Source: Roseiarcus sp963780825 (GTDB lineage Bacteria; Pseudomonadota; Alphaproteobacteria; Rhizobiales; Beijerinckiaceae). From it: a stretch of DNA of 64,000 nt. Below the pieces are notes generated by a model, which did no database searches, was not told where the DNA came from, and was given only the letters and a program-made list of their open reading frames with translations. The DNA lies in NCBI GenBank assembly GCA_963780825.1, contig CAWADL010000020.1:186001-250000 (forward strand), read 5' to 3'. Numbering within the stretch: position 1 is the first letter of the stretch; every line of letters starts with the position of its first letter. Shown here piece after piece: positions 20,273 through 29,224 of this stretch. The position numbers were made by a program, and so were the translations under genes.

Positions 20273-21796
20273 ATGCATCACCCGTCGTTTCACGCGAGGA
20301 TAACGCCGGACAAGCCGGCCTATGTCATGGCCGAGACCGGCGAAGCGCTGTCCTACGGTGAACTCGACCGCCGCAGCAATCAGGGTGCTCAATTGTTCTT
20401 CAAGCTCGGCCTTAGACCGGGCGATCACGTCGCCCTGTTGCTGGAGAACGGACTGCGCTTCGTTGAAATCTGCTGGGCTGCGGAGCGCGCCGGACTGATC
20501 TTCACCGCGATCAGCCGCTATCTCACGCACGGCGAGATCGCCTATATCGTCGGCGATTGCGGGGCCAAGGTGTTTGTGACGTCGCCCGCCTGCGAAGCGC
20601 AAACGCGCGGCCTTTCCGGCCCTGCCCTGTTCATGACCGGCGAAGCGACGCCGGGCTTCCGCGCCTGGGACGCCGAGGTCGCCGCCGAGCCCGATACGCC
20701 CGTCGCCAATGAATTCGCCGGCCGATCCATGCTCTACTCCTCAGGCACGACCGGACGGCCCAAGGGTGTCGAAACGTCGCTGACGCCGACTCCGTTCGGC
20801 GTTCTGCGTCCTCTCCTGAAAGTGTTGTGCTGCGACATGTGCGGCATCGGTCCGGACAGCATCTATCTGTCGCCGGCGCCTCTCTACCACGCCGCGCCGA
20901 TGGGGTTCACGATGACCGCGGCCGCCGTCGGCGCCACCGTGGTCATCATGAAGAATTTCGACGCCGAGGCCTATCTGCAAGCTGTCGAGAGATTTCGCGC
21001 GACGCAGACGCAGCTCGTGCCGACGATGTTCGTTCGCCTTTTGAAGCTGCCGAGCGAAGCGCGTGCGAAATACGACATCACGTCACTGAAGGGCGCCATC
21101 CACGCGGCGGCGCCCTGCCCGGTCGACGTCAAGCAGCAGATGATTGATTGGTGGGGGCCGATTCTCATCGAATATTACGCCGGCACCGAGGGCAACGGCG
21201 TTACGATCATCAATTCGAGGGAGTGGCTCGAACATCGCGGCTCGGTCGGACGCGCCTATGTCGGTCAGTTGAAGATCGTCGACGAGCAGACCGGCGAGCC
21301 GCTGCCGCCGCGCGTCAACGGCGTCGTCTATTTCGCCGGCGGTCCGCCCTTCGCCTACCACAACGACGAGGCGAAAACCCGCAGCGCCTACGCAAAGGAA
21401 GGCTGGTCGACGCTCGGCGACATCGGCTATCTCGACGAACAAGACTATTTGTACCTGACGGACCGCAAGGCGCACATGATCATCTGCGGCGGCGTCAACG
21501 TCTATCCGCAGGAGACCGAGGACGTTTTGATTGGGCATCCCGAGGTGCTCGATGTGGCGGTGTTCGGCGTCGCGAATGAGGATATGGGCGAGGAGGTGAA
21601 GGCGGTCGTGCAGCTTCGCGATCACGCGCGGGCGAGTGAGGCGCTGAAGGGCGAGCTGATCGCTTACGCCCGCGAGCGGCTCTCCGCGATCAAATGCCCG
21701 CGCAGTGTGGACTTCGACCGCGAGCTGCCGCGCACGCCGACGGGCAAGCTGTTGAAGCGGTTGCTGCGGGATCGGTATGCGGCGGCGGGACGGTAA
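20273..21796 (+). CDS. AMP-dependent acyl-CoA synthetase/ligase
   Basis: A 507-residue enzyme of the ANL superfamily that activates a carboxylic acid as acyl-AMP and then acyl-CoA. Visible core motifs are YSSGTTGRPKGV (phosphate loop), YYAGTEGNGVTI, STLGDIGYLDEQDYLYLTDR (ATP-binding Asp and hinge), ICGGVNVYPQE, and the C-terminal RTPTGKLLKR with the catalytic lysine. The protein falls in the long-chain fatty acid or aryl/alkanoate ligase groups; substrate not assigned. ATG 20273 (MHHPSFHARITPDKPA) follows GAGGGGAAACGTTC. It is a stand-alone gene preceded by a repeat. Confidence 0.88.
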   Translation: MHHPSFHARITPDKPAYVMAETGEALSYGELDRRSNQGAQLFFKLGLRPGDHVALLLENGLRFVEICWAAERAGLIFTAISRYLTHGEIAYIVGDCGAKVFVTSPACEAQTRGLSGPALFMTGEATPGFRAWDAEVAAEPDTPVANEFAGRSMLYSSGTTGRPKGVETSLTPTPFGVLRPLLKVLCCDMCGIGPDSIYLSPAPLYHAAPMGFTMTAAAVGATVVIMKNFDAEAYLQAVERFRATQTQLVPTMFVRLLKLPSEARAKYDITSLKGAIHAAAPCPVDVKQQMIDWWGPILIEYYAGTEGNGVTIINSREWLEHRGSVGRAYVGQLKIVDEQTGEPLPPRVNGVVYFAGGPPFAYHNDEAKTRSAYAKEGWSTLGDIGYLDEQDYLYLTDRKAHMIICGGVNVYPQETEDVLIGHPEVLDVAVFGVANEDMGEEVKAVVQLRDHARASEALKGELIAYARERLSAIKCPRSVDFDRELPRTPTGKLLKRLLRDRYAAAGR

Positions 21797-21844
21797 GGAT
21801 GGGCGGAAGGCTGGGTATGTGGTAGAAGCAAGCAGGAGGCGCGC

Positions 21845-22069
21845 ATGAATGTTCGCGTAAAGCCGGAGCCGGAAACCGGAAAGCCGAAAACGATCGATGA
21901 GGCCGAGCGGGCGCGGCGAAGGGCCGCTGTCGAATATGCCATCGGCAGTGTCAGGCTCGAGGGATTTGAGCCTTCCGAATTCGCTAAGGAGCTTGATCGT
22001 CGATATATCGCCGGTGAAATTACGCGAGCCGAGAAGACGGCCGCGCTTCTCGCGCATTACCGGCAATGA
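21845..22069 (+). CDS. VbhA-type antitoxin of a Fic toxin
   Basis: A 74-residue protein with the VbhA-like domain at about residues 22-72. It carries the inhibitory alpha-helix motif [S/T]xxxE[G/N] as S35-V-R-L-E39-G40. In class I Fic modules the glutamate of this motif enters the Fic active site and blocks productive ATP binding. The stop codon overlaps the ATG of the Fic gene by four bases (ATGA), the expected antitoxin-first arrangement. A purine-rich AGCAGGAGG precedes the start. Confidence 0.87.
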   Translation: MNVRVKPEPETGKPKTIDEAERARRRAAVEYAIGSVRLEGFEPSEFAKELDRRYIAGEITRAEKTAALLAHYRQ

Positions 22070-22822
22070 GCCGGCGTAAGAGCAAAGAAACCACTGAGGC
22101 AACGGACCCGGTGCGGCGCGAAGCCGATCTGGTCAGGAACCGTATTGAGGAACTGCGCGAAAGCCCGATTATTGGAGACTTCGACCTAAAGCATCTGAAG
22201 GCAGTTCACGCGTACATTTTCCAGGATCTGCCACATCATCGCCCGGGCATGACTCGCGCGAACACGAACAATTGGACTAAGCGGCGCGCGCTGGAAGATA
22301 AGCCGGACCGGTACGACGTGCCTTACGTCAGCAACGGCGTCGCCAAGCACATAAGCAAAATCTTGCGCCAGTTCGGCGGCCCTGCATCCTTAGTCAGCCT
22401 CGCATCCGATGGCGCGGCGCGTCGCTTGGCGAAGCTCTACGGCGATCTCGATCACGGCCATGCCTTCTATGAGGGCAACAGCCGAACATTGCGCGAGTTC
22501 ACCAGGACACTCGCAGCGGCCGCAGGATTTTCGCTGGACTGGATCGGAAGTGGAGTGGGCGCGCAAAGAGCGCAACGCGCTCTATCTCGCACGCGATCTC
22601 GCCGTCTACGAACGCGTGTTTCCTGGCCTCGATGAAGCTCGCGCCATGAGCACGAAGGACAAGCGCGAATACGAGGCCTTCTTCACCGTAGAGAGGCTTC
22701 AGAACGCCGTTGGCGCCACGACTTTGGAAGCGATCGTGGCCTCGCGCTTGCGCAGATTAAACAGCGTCGGTCGGGAGGCCGACGCCAGCGCCAACTTTCC
22801 GGACCTCCGCACGGCCGCGTAA
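22066..22822 (+). CDS. Fic/DOC family toxin (AMP transferase-like), one apparent frameshift
   Basis: About 251 residues after correction. The Fic active-site loop reads H132-A-F-Y-E136-G-N138-S-R140-T-L-R143, that is HxFxEGNxRxxR with Ser in place of the third-position Gly of GNG. Fic enzymes transfer AMP from ATP to target proteins. Upstream residues form the usual N-terminal helices (LRESPIIGDFDLKHLKAVHAYIF). One base must be removed near 22543 (GACTGGATCGG to GACTGGTCGG) to give DWSEVEWARKERNALYLARD and the stop at 22822. The last residues (NSVGREADAS) come from a single arm of the GTCGG repeat family. It forms a toxin-antitoxin pair with the upstream VbhA-like gene. Confidence 0.85.
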
Positions 22823-23677
22823 GTGACAACCCAAACATCTCGAAACAGGCGGTCGCTCCGCCTAACCGCATGGCTTTCGGCCCTGGCGATACTGCTCGCC
22901 GCCCCGGCCCTCGCCGACCCCGTCCCCAGCCTCTGGGACCCCGCGCTGCATCTCGACAAGCCGGATCTCACCGGCCTCAAGGCGATCCGCTTCCTCACCG
23001 CCGACGACTATCCCCCGCTCGACTTCGCGCTCGCCGATGGCGCCCTCGCCGGCTTCAACGTCGAAATCGCGCGCGCGCTCTGCGAGGAGTTGCGGCTGCC
23101 CTGCACCATCCAGGCCCGCCGCTGGGACACGCTGGTCGAGGCGCTGGAGACCGCCAAGGGCGACGCGATGATCGCCTCCATGCGCACCAGCGCGGATCTG
23201 CGCAGCCGGCTCGATTTTACCGCCCCGTACTATCTGACGCCCGCCCGCTTCGTCGCCCGCAAGGACGTCAAAGACCTCGAAATCGATCCGGCCTCGATCG
23301 CCGGCAAGACGGTTGGCGTCGTCAAGGGCGGCGCTCATGAGGCCTATCTCACGACCTTCTTCCCCAAGGTCAAAAGCAAGTCCTACGACGACTTCGCGGC
23401 CCTGCACAAAGCGCTCAAACAGGGCGACGTCGACTTCATCTTCGCCGACGGCGTGACATTGGCCGTCTGGCTCGGCGGCGAGGACGCGGCGGATTGCTGC
23501 GCCTTCCGCGGCGGCCCGTTCCTGGAGAGCAAATTCTTCGGCGAGGGCGTCTCGATCGTGGTGCGCAAGGAGGACGCCGCGTTGCGCCATGCCTTGGATT
23601 GGGCGCTGGCGCGAATTTGGGCAAAAGGCCAATACGCGGAAATCTATCGCAAATATTTCCCAATCTCATTTTATTAA
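22823..23677 (+). CDS. Amino-acid-type ABC transporter solute-binding protein (family 3)
   Basis: A 284-residue periplasmic binding protein with a signal peptide (LRLTAWLSALAILLAAPALA). The family 3 fold is shown by IRFLTADDYPPLDF, LAGFNVEIARALCEEL, RRWDTLVEALETAKGDAMIASM, LDFTAPYYLTPARFVARKD, and the second lobe GKTVGVVKGGAHEAYL with DVDFIFADG. These proteins bind polar amino acids or similar small ligands. GTG 22823 directly follows the Fic stop codon, so translation could be coupled even though the functions look unrelated. No permease or ATPase is adjacent. Confidence 0.85.
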   Translation: MTTQTSRNRRSLRLTAWLSALAILLAAPALADPVPSLWDPALHLDKPDLTGLKAIRFLTADDYPPLDFALADGALAGFNVEIARALCEELRLPCTIQARRWDTLVEALETAKGDAMIASMRTSADLRSRLDFTAPYYLTPARFVARKDVKDLEIDPASIAGKTVGVVKGGAHEAYLTTFFPKVKSKSYDDFAALHKALKQGDVDFIFADGVTLAVWLGGEDAADCCAFRGGPFLESKFFGEGVSIVVRKEDAALRHALDWALARIWAKGQYAEIYRKYFPISFY

Positions 23678-23725
23678 CGCGGCTTTGCGGCGCGGCAAGC
23701 TTGGCTGTATGATTGCTCGTCACTG

Positions 23726-24709
23726 ATGTCCGAAAACGAATTCGCCTTGGTCGCCGATCTCGACCTGCGGCTCGACGCGCCGCGGGCAGAGCGCGCGCGC
23801 GTTCTCGCCAATCTCGACCCGCTGCCGCAGAGCGAGCCCGTTATCGCCGATCTCGACCTGCGGCTCGACAAGCCGCAGGGAAAAGATCGCCGGACCGCAC
23901 GCCTTCTACTGGCGACTTTCGCGGCGCTGGCGATCGATCTCGGCGTGATCGCGATCGTGTGGAAGGAGTCCTACTTCAACCCGGCGATCCCGCCGCCGCA
24001 GCAGGAAATTCCCGTCGAGATCGTCTCGGAGCCGCCGCCCGAGCCTCCTCCTCCGTCGCCACCCCCGCAGCAGCAGCCCGCCCCGGAATTGAAATCCGAG
24101 GAAATGGAAAAGCCGGCGACGGACGCCCCGCGCGCGGGCAAGAGCGACCACGACGACGACACCGTCGCCGAGAAAGAGAAGCCCGCCGCCGCGCCGCCGC
24201 CCCCTGCCCCCGAGACGCCAACGCCGGAGCCTTCGCCGGCCGAAGCGCCCGCGCCCGAAGCGCCGAAGGCGGCTGAGGCGGAGCTGCCCACCCCGGTCAA
24301 GACCGAAGCGCCCGAGAAGCCCGCGCCGGCCAAATCGCCGACGGTCGCCGAGGTGTTGGCCAAGGCGATGGAGCCGCCCCCCGACGTGGAATACGGCGGC
24401 CAGGCCATCAATTCTCCGATCACCGGCGGCAACGCCAAATCGACCTATTTGACAAAGCTCTACGGCCTCATCGTGCCGCGGCTGCATGTCCCGGCGGTCG
24501 CGCACGCCTACGGGCGCAAGCTCACCGGCGCGGTAAGCTTCTCGGTCGACGGCCGCGGGCGGCTGCGGCAGCGCTTCATCTCCTCCGGCAGCGGCTCGAT
24601 GGAGCTCGACGAAGCGGCCATGCAAGCGGTCGGCGAAGCCTCGCACACCTTCCCGCCACCCCCGCGCGGCGCGCCCGTCGGCATGACGTTCACCTACACT
24701 GTGAATTGA
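23726..24709 (+). CDS. TonB-family energy-transducing protein
   Basis: A 327-residue protein with TonB layout: one membrane segment (about residues 58-79, ARLLLATFAALAIDLGVIAI), a long Pro/Glu/Ala-rich periplasmic spacer (about 88-215) and a C-terminal TonB domain (about 235-327) with LTGAVSFSVDGRGRLRQRFI and SMELDEAAMQAVGEASHTFP. It would couple the proton motive force to outer-membrane receptors. The cytoplasmic N-terminus contains an internal duplication: VADLDLRLDAP at residues 9-19 and IADLDLRLDKP at 40-50. No exbB/exbD is adjacent. ATG 23726 leaves 48 bases after the binding protein gene. Confidence 0.85.
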   Translation: MSENEFALVADLDLRLDAPRAERARVLANLDPLPQSEPVIADLDLRLDKPQGKDRRTARLLLATFAALAIDLGVIAIVWKESYFNPAIPPPQQEIPVEIVSEPPPEPPPPSPPPQQQPAPELKSEEMEKPATDAPRAGKSDHDDDTVAEKEKPAAAPPPPAPETPTPEPSPAEAPAPEAPKAAEAELPTPVKTEAPEKPAPAKSPTVAEVLAKAMEPPPDVEYGGQAINSPITGGNAKSTYLTKLYGLIVPRLHVPAVAHAYGRKLTGAVSFSVDGRGRLRQRFISSGSGSMELDEAAMQAVGEASHTFPPPPRGAPVGMTFTYTVN

Positions 24710-24726
24710 GGGCGCGAGCGCTCATT

Positions 24727-24801
24727 GTAGCCGCGGTCGTCGACCGCGGTCGCTCCGTGATCGTCTCCGATAGTGCCGCTAACCGGGCGACGGCGGCTAC
24801 A
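24727..24801. repeat. TGTAGCCGCGGTC palindromic element, copy 5 (shortened)
   Basis: Left arm TGTAGCCGCGGTCGTCGACC is intact. The right arm is shortened to GCGACGGCGGCTACAA. It separates the TonB-like gene from miaB. Confidence 0.85.
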
Positions 24802-24869
24802 AAGCGCCCCTTCCTGCCAAGGGCTTTTCGCTATAGATAGACTTAGCGAAACCCGCCGAGAGGTCTTTT

Positions 24870-26246
24870 TTGTCTGATACCGCTGCGTCCGTGGCCGAGG
24901 CGATTTCCGCTTACGCCGGAGCGCCGGGCAAGCGCGTTTACGTCAAATCCTTCGGCTGCCAGATGAATGTCTACGATTCGCAGCGCATGACGGACCTCGC
25001 GCTCGCGGAAGGCTACGAAGAAACATCGGAAATAGCCGCCGCAGACCTCGTCGTTTTCAACACCTGCCACATCCGCGAGCGGGCCGCGCAAAAGCTGTAT
25101 TCCGAACTCGGCAAGGTTCGCGAAGTCAAAGAGGCGCGCGCCGGCCAGGGCCTCGCAACCAAACTCGTCGTCGCGGGCTGCGTCGCGCAGGCTGAAGGCC
25201 GCGAAGTTCTTCGCCGCCAGCCTGCCGTCGATGTCGTCGTCGGCCCGCAGAACTATCATCGGCTTCCTGAGTTGCTTCGCGCCGACCGCGCCGTGGTCGA
25301 CACCGATTTCGCCGTCGAAGACAAGTTCGATCGGCTGCCGGCGCCTTCGGTAGACGTGGTCCGCGCGCGCGGGGTGACAGCCTTTGTCACGGTGCAGGAG
25401 GGCTGCGACAAATTCTGCGCGTTCTGTGTCGTGCCCTACACGCGTGGCGCGGAAGTCTCGCGGCCCGCGACGAAAATCCTCGCCGAGATCGAGCGCTTGG
25501 CCGCGGCGGGCGCGCGCGAATTCACGCTGCTCGGGCAGAACGTCAATGCCTACCGCGACGTGGAGGGTTGCGGGCTGGCCGAGCTGTTGGCCCGTGCCGC
25601 GCGACTGTCGGGCGTCGTCCGCCTGCGCTACTCGACGTCGCATCCCAACGACATGGACGCGGCGCTGATCGCCGCGCACGCGGAGCTTGCTGCGCTCGCG
25701 CCTTACTTGCATCTTCCCGTTCAGTCGGGATCGGACAAGATCCTGCGCGCGATGAACCGTAAGCACGATGCGGCGGCCTATCTCGAGATTATCGCGCGGG
25801 TCAGGCGCGCCCGGCCCGACATCGCTTTCTCCTCGGACTTCATCGTCGGCTTTCCCGGTGAGACGGAGGCGGACTTCGAGGCGACCTTGACGCTGGTGCG
25901 TGAAGTCAGCTTCGCCTCGGCCTTCGCCTTCAAATATTCGCAGCGGCCCGGCACGCCGGCCGCTGAGGCTGGCGACCAGGTTCCCAGCGCCGTCAAGGAA
26001 GACAGGCTGGCGCGGTTGTTCGCGGTCCTGGAGAGCCAACGCCAGGCGTTCAATCGCGCGACGGTCGGGCGCCGGCTCAGCGTCATCTTCGACAAGCCCG
26101 GCCGCCACGCGGGGCAGTTGATCGGCCGCTCGCCTTACATGCAGGCAGTGTTCGCCGAGGCGCCGGAAGCATGCGTTGGGCGTCTCAGTGAAGTCGAGAT
26201 CACCGACGTCCGCCCGAATTCGCTGAAAGGCCGGCTCGTTGCCTGA
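24870..26246 (+). CDS. miaB: tRNA-2-methylthio-N6-dimethylallyladenosine synthase MiaB
   Basis: Radical SAM methylthiotransferase that adds the 2-methylthio group to i6A37 of tRNAs reading UNN codons. All domains are present in 458 residues. The N-terminal MTTase domain has cysteines C30, C66 and C104. The radical SAM cluster is C179-x3-C183-x2-C186 (GCDKFCAFC). A C-terminal TRAM domain begins near GRRLSVIFDKPG. The start is TTG 24870, preceded by GAGAGGTC. It leads the conserved alphaproteobacterial miaB-phoH-ybeY-corC group. Confidence 0.95.
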   Translation: MSDTAASVAEAISAYAGAPGKRVYVKSFGCQMNVYDSQRMTDLALAEGYEETSEIAAADLVVFNTCHIRERAAQKLYSELGKVREVKEARAGQGLATKLVVAGCVAQAEGREVLRRQPAVDVVVGPQNYHRLPELLRADRAVVDTDFAVEDKFDRLPAPSVDVVRARGVTAFVTVQEGCDKFCAFCVVPYTRGAEVSRPATKILAEIERLAAAGAREFTLLGQNVNAYRDVEGCGLAELLARAARLSGVVRLRYSTSHPNDMDAALIAAHAELAALAPYLHLPVQSGSDKILRAMNRKHDAAAYLEIIARVRRARPDIAFSSDFIVGFPGETEADFEATLTLVREVSFASAFAFKYSQRPGTPAAEAGDQVPSAVKEDRLARLFAVLESQRQAFNRATVGRRLSVIFDKPGRHAGQLIGRSPYMQAVFAEAPEACVGRLSEVEITDVRPNSLKGRLVA

Positions 26247-26339
26247 GATCCTTGTGTCCTTCGTGTCTCCTTTGCGCCTTGGTGTTGAAATCTTTCACCA
26301 CCAAGGCACAAAGCAGGCCCCAAGGACACAAACCAAGGA
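26246..26339. repeat. Inverted repeat of the CCTTTGCGCCTTGGTG family
   Basis: GTCCTTCGTGTCTCCTTTGC and TTGGTGTTGAAATC at the left pair with TTTCACCACCAAGGCACAAA and AAGGACACAAACC at the right. It sits between miaB and phoH, which are still likely co-transcribed. A related element is at 60240-60300. Confidence 0.8.
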
Positions 26340-26346
26340 GTGCTAA

Positions 26347-27396
26347 TTGAAGAACCCGGAACCGACGCTGGCGCGCATCGCCCCCTTCAAGCGGGACAAT
26401 GAAAAGGGCGCTTCCCCTTCGCAGGAAGTCTCCTTCGCTTTCGACGACAACCGCCTCGCCTCGATCGTTTTCGGGCAATACGACCAGAACCTCGCGCGCA
26501 TCGAGCGCCGCCTCGGGGTGTCCGCGAACGCCAACGGCAACCAGGTCGTCCTGCGCGGCCCCCGCGAAGCCTGCGAGCAGGCCCGCCGCGTCTTGCAGAC
26601 GCTCTACCAGCGCGCCCGGCTCGGCCAGGCCCCTGACGAGGGCGACGTCGACAGCGCGCTCGAGGAAACCGCCTATCAGAAGACGCTTTTCCCCTCCGAG
26701 GTCGACGGATCGCGCGAGACCTTCGGCGAACTGCGCACCCGCCGCCGCGGCGTCGTGCGCGCCCGCAACGCCGCGCAGGATCGCTACCTGCGCGCGCTGC
26801 GCCAGCACGAACTCGTCTTCGCCGAAGGTCCGGCCGGCACCGGCAAGACCTGGCTCGCCGTCGGCCACGCCGTCTCGCTGCTGGAGCAAGGCGCCGTCGA
26901 GCGCCTCATCCTGTCGCGCCCGGCGGTCGAGGCCGGCGAGCGGCTCGGCTTCCTGCCCGGCGACATGAAGGACAAGGTCGATCCCTACCTCCGCCCGATC
27001 TACGACGCGCTCTACGACTTCATGGACGGCCGCATGGTCGAGCGCGGCCTGCAGACCGGCATGATCGAGATCGCCCCGCTCGCCTTCATGCGCGGCCGCA
27101 CCCTCGCCAAAGCCGCCATCCTGCTCGACGAGGCGCAGAACGCCACCGCCATGCAGATGAAGATGTTCCTGACCCGTCTCGGCGAAGGCTCGCGCATGAT
27201 GGTCAACGGCGATCCGACGCAGGTCGACCTCGCGCCCGGGCAGAAATCGGGCCTGGCGCAAGCGGTCGAACTGCTGCGCGACATCGACCGCGTCGGCCAC
27301 GTGCGCTTCGAGGCCGCCGACGTCGTGCGCCACGATCTCGTCCGGATGATCGTCGAGGCCTACGAGAAGTCATCGGCCACCCCCGTGAAAGCCTGA
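26347..27396 (+). CDS. phoH: PhoH-like ATPase
   Basis: A 349-residue cytoplasmic ATPase related to helicase superfamily I. Walker A is GPAGTGKT (161-168), and Walker B with the following segment is ILLDEAQNA (258-266). The N-terminal part (NRLASIVFGQYDQNLARIER) is the KH-like region of the chromosomal PhoH type. It is found next to ybeY in many bacteria, and the pair is linked to ribosomal RNA maturation and quality control. TTG 26347 is used as start, after AAGGAGTGC. It is followed directly by ybeY. Confidence 0.93.
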   Translation: MKNPEPTLARIAPFKRDNEKGASPSQEVSFAFDDNRLASIVFGQYDQNLARIERRLGVSANANGNQVVLRGPREACEQARRVLQTLYQRARLGQAPDEGDVDSALEETAYQKTLFPSEVDGSRETFGELRTRRRGVVRARNAAQDRYLRALRQHELVFAEGPAGTGKTWLAVGHAVSLLEQGAVERLILSRPAVEAGERLGFLPGDMKDKVDPYLRPIYDALYDFMDGRMVERGLQTGMIEIAPLAFMRGRTLAKAAILLDEAQNATAMQMKMFLTRLGEGSRMMVNGDPTQVDLAPGQKSGLAQAVELLRDIDRVGHVRFEAADVVRHDLVRMIVEAYEKSSATPVKA

Positions 27397-27892
27397 ATGA
27401 GTCCGCGCATAGAATTCGTCGAGACGGAAGCCGGGATGGCGGCGCGTGCTCTCCGCGCGCAAGCTGGCCCGCGACGCGATCAAGTCCGCCGTTGAGGAAT
27501 CGGGCGTCGTCTTCGCGCGCGGCGCCGAGGCGACGGTCCACCTCGTCGGCGACGCCGATATCCAAGAAATCAACGCCCGCTGGCGCAACAAGGACGCCCC
27601 CACCAACGTGCTGTCATTTCCCGCCGCGCCTGCGGCGAAGATCGCCAGCGCGCTGCTGCTCGGCGACATCTTCGTCGCGCTGCAAACGCTACAGCGCGAG
27701 GCCGCGACCGAGGACAAGCTGCTCGCCGATCATTTCCGCCATCTCGTCTTGCACGGCTTCCTGCATCTCCTAGGCTACGACCACGAGACCCCCGCCGAAG
27801 CCGAGGCGATGGAGGCGCTGGAGACGCGCGCGCTCGCGCGGCTCGGCGTGCCCGATCCTTACGCGGGCGCGGAGCTGGCGGACGCGCCGTGA
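27397..27892 (+). CDS. ybeY: Endoribonuclease YbeY, one apparent frameshift
   Basis: Zinc-dependent RNase needed for 16S rRNA 3' end maturation and 70S ribosome quality control. The metal site is recognisable as HLVLHGFLHLLGYDHE, with INARWRNKDAPTNVLSFP upstream. ATG 27397 directly follows the phoH stop, giving MSPRIEFVETEAGWRRVLSA after removal of one G from the GGG at 27433-27435. Without that correction only the frame from 27446 is open. The gene overlaps corC by four bases. Confidence 0.92.
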
Positions 27893-28873
27893 GCGAGGAC
27901 GACAAACGCACTGGCGCCGGTCTGTTCGAACGTCTGCGCGGCCTGCTGGGCCTGAGCGCCGGCTCGGTGCGCGAGGATATCGAGGAGGCGCTCGCCGAAG
28001 CCGACGCCGGCGCCGACTTCACCGCCAAAGAGCGGACGATCCTCAAGAACGTGCTGTCGCTGCACGACGTGCGCGTCGCCGACGTGATGGCGCCCCGCGC
28101 CGACATGATCGCCCTGCCGCTGGAGGCGACCATCGCCGAGGCGCTGGCGAGCTTCCGCACCGCCGGCCATTCGCGGCTGCCGATCTATCACGAGACGCTC
28201 GACGACCCACGCGGCATGATCCACATCCGCGACTTCCTCGATTTTCTCGCCGCCAATCCCGTCTTCGGCCTCGTCGCCGCCGACCCCGCTTCACCGGAGG
28301 GCGCCGAAGAAGACCTTCGACATGAGCACCCCGCTCTCGGAGACGCCGCTGATCCGCCCGGTGCTGTTCGCGCCGCCCTCGATGCCGGCGCTCGACTTGC
28401 TGGCGCGGATGCAGGCCTCGCGCATGCATATCGCGCTGGTGATTGATGAGTACGGCGGCACCGACGGCCTGGTCTCGATGGAGGACATCGTCGAGACGAT
28501 CGTCGGCAACATCGAGGACGAGCACGACGAGGCCGAGGGCGAGCCGATCGCCAAGGGCCCCGACGGCAAATACACCGTCGAAGCGCGCGCATCGCTCGAG
28601 GAAGTCGCCCAGGCGGTCGGCCTCGACGTCGGCGATCTGCCGGAGGCCGAGGACGTCGACACGATCGGCGGCTTGGTGACCGCCATCGCCGGCCGCGTGC
28701 CCGCGCGCGGCGAGGTGGTGGCCGGACCGGATGGCTTCGAGTTCGAGGTGCTGGACGCCGACCCGCGCAAGCTGAAGCGGCTGCGCATCCATTCGCCCGC
28801 CGCTCTCTCGGCCGAACCAGCGCCCTCCGCTGAAGCAGCGGATGTCTCTTCAGCAGTTGCACGGGACGGTTAG
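27889..28873 (+). CDS. corC: CorC/HlyC-family protein with CBS domain pair, one apparent frameshift
   Basis: About 327 residues after correction. Two CBS domains (RVADVMAPRADMIALP, HSRLPIYHETLDDPRGMIHIRDFL, then ALDLLARMQASRMHIALVIDEYGGTDGLVS) are followed by the CorC_HlyC domain (DLPEAEDVDTIGGLVTAIAGRVPARGE). Members lacking the membrane DUF21 part, like this one, are associated with magnesium/cobalt homeostasis and were misnamed hemolysins. Removing one G from the run at 28299-28301 joins the halves as PEAPKKTFDMSTPLSET. In related genomes lnt usually follows immediately; here it is about 6 kb downstream. Confidence 0.9.
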
Positions 28874-28902
28874 CCGCGAGTGGTTATGGACAGGCGCCGG
28901 AT

Positions 28903-29200
28903 GTAGCCGCGGTCGTTGACCGCGGTGGTTGTGAGATCGTCCTTATCCAGCAAAGAGCCGATCGCGGCGCCACCGCGGTCAACGACCCATACTCGCTAAC
29001 CTAGGGCAATTTCCGGATAATATTAAATAACTTGCCAGCATGTCATCCCCGCGAAAGCGGGGATCCAGGGGCCACACGACGTGCGCTTCAACGTGTTGGC
29101 CACACGACGTGCGGCAGCCCTGGATCCCCGCTTTCGCGGGGATGACATCAAGTCTTTGAAAATAAAAGTTAGCGCCTATGGGTCAACGACCGCGGCTACA
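28903..29200. repeat. TGTAGCCGCGGTC palindromic element, copy 6, split by an insertion
   Basis: Left part 28903-28987 ends in the right-arm hairpin GCGGTCAACGACC. Right part 29181-29200 resumes GGTCAACGACCGCGGCTACA. Removing 28988-29191 restores a full-length element like the copy at 46377-46472. Confidence 0.9.
28988..29180. mobile_element. 193-bp MITE-like element inserted in a palindromic repeat
   Basis: Terminal inverted repeats are CATACTCGCTAAC (28988-29000) and GTTAGCGCCTATG (29168-29180), matching at 11 of 13 positions. The element is flanked by GGTCAACGACC at 28977-28987 and 29181-29191, an apparent 11-bp target duplication. Inside are perfect 30-bp inverted repeats at 29041-29070 and 29118-29147 (beginning TGTCATCCCCGCGAAAGCGG) and a 15-bp direct repeat, GCCACACGACGTGCG, at 29071-29085 and 29099-29113. 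The flanks of the inner palindrome are AT-rich, unlike the host DNA. No coding capacity, so it would need a transposase in trans. Confidence 0.75.
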
Positions 29201-29224
29201 CAGCCCTGTCGGCGAGGGAGGCAA

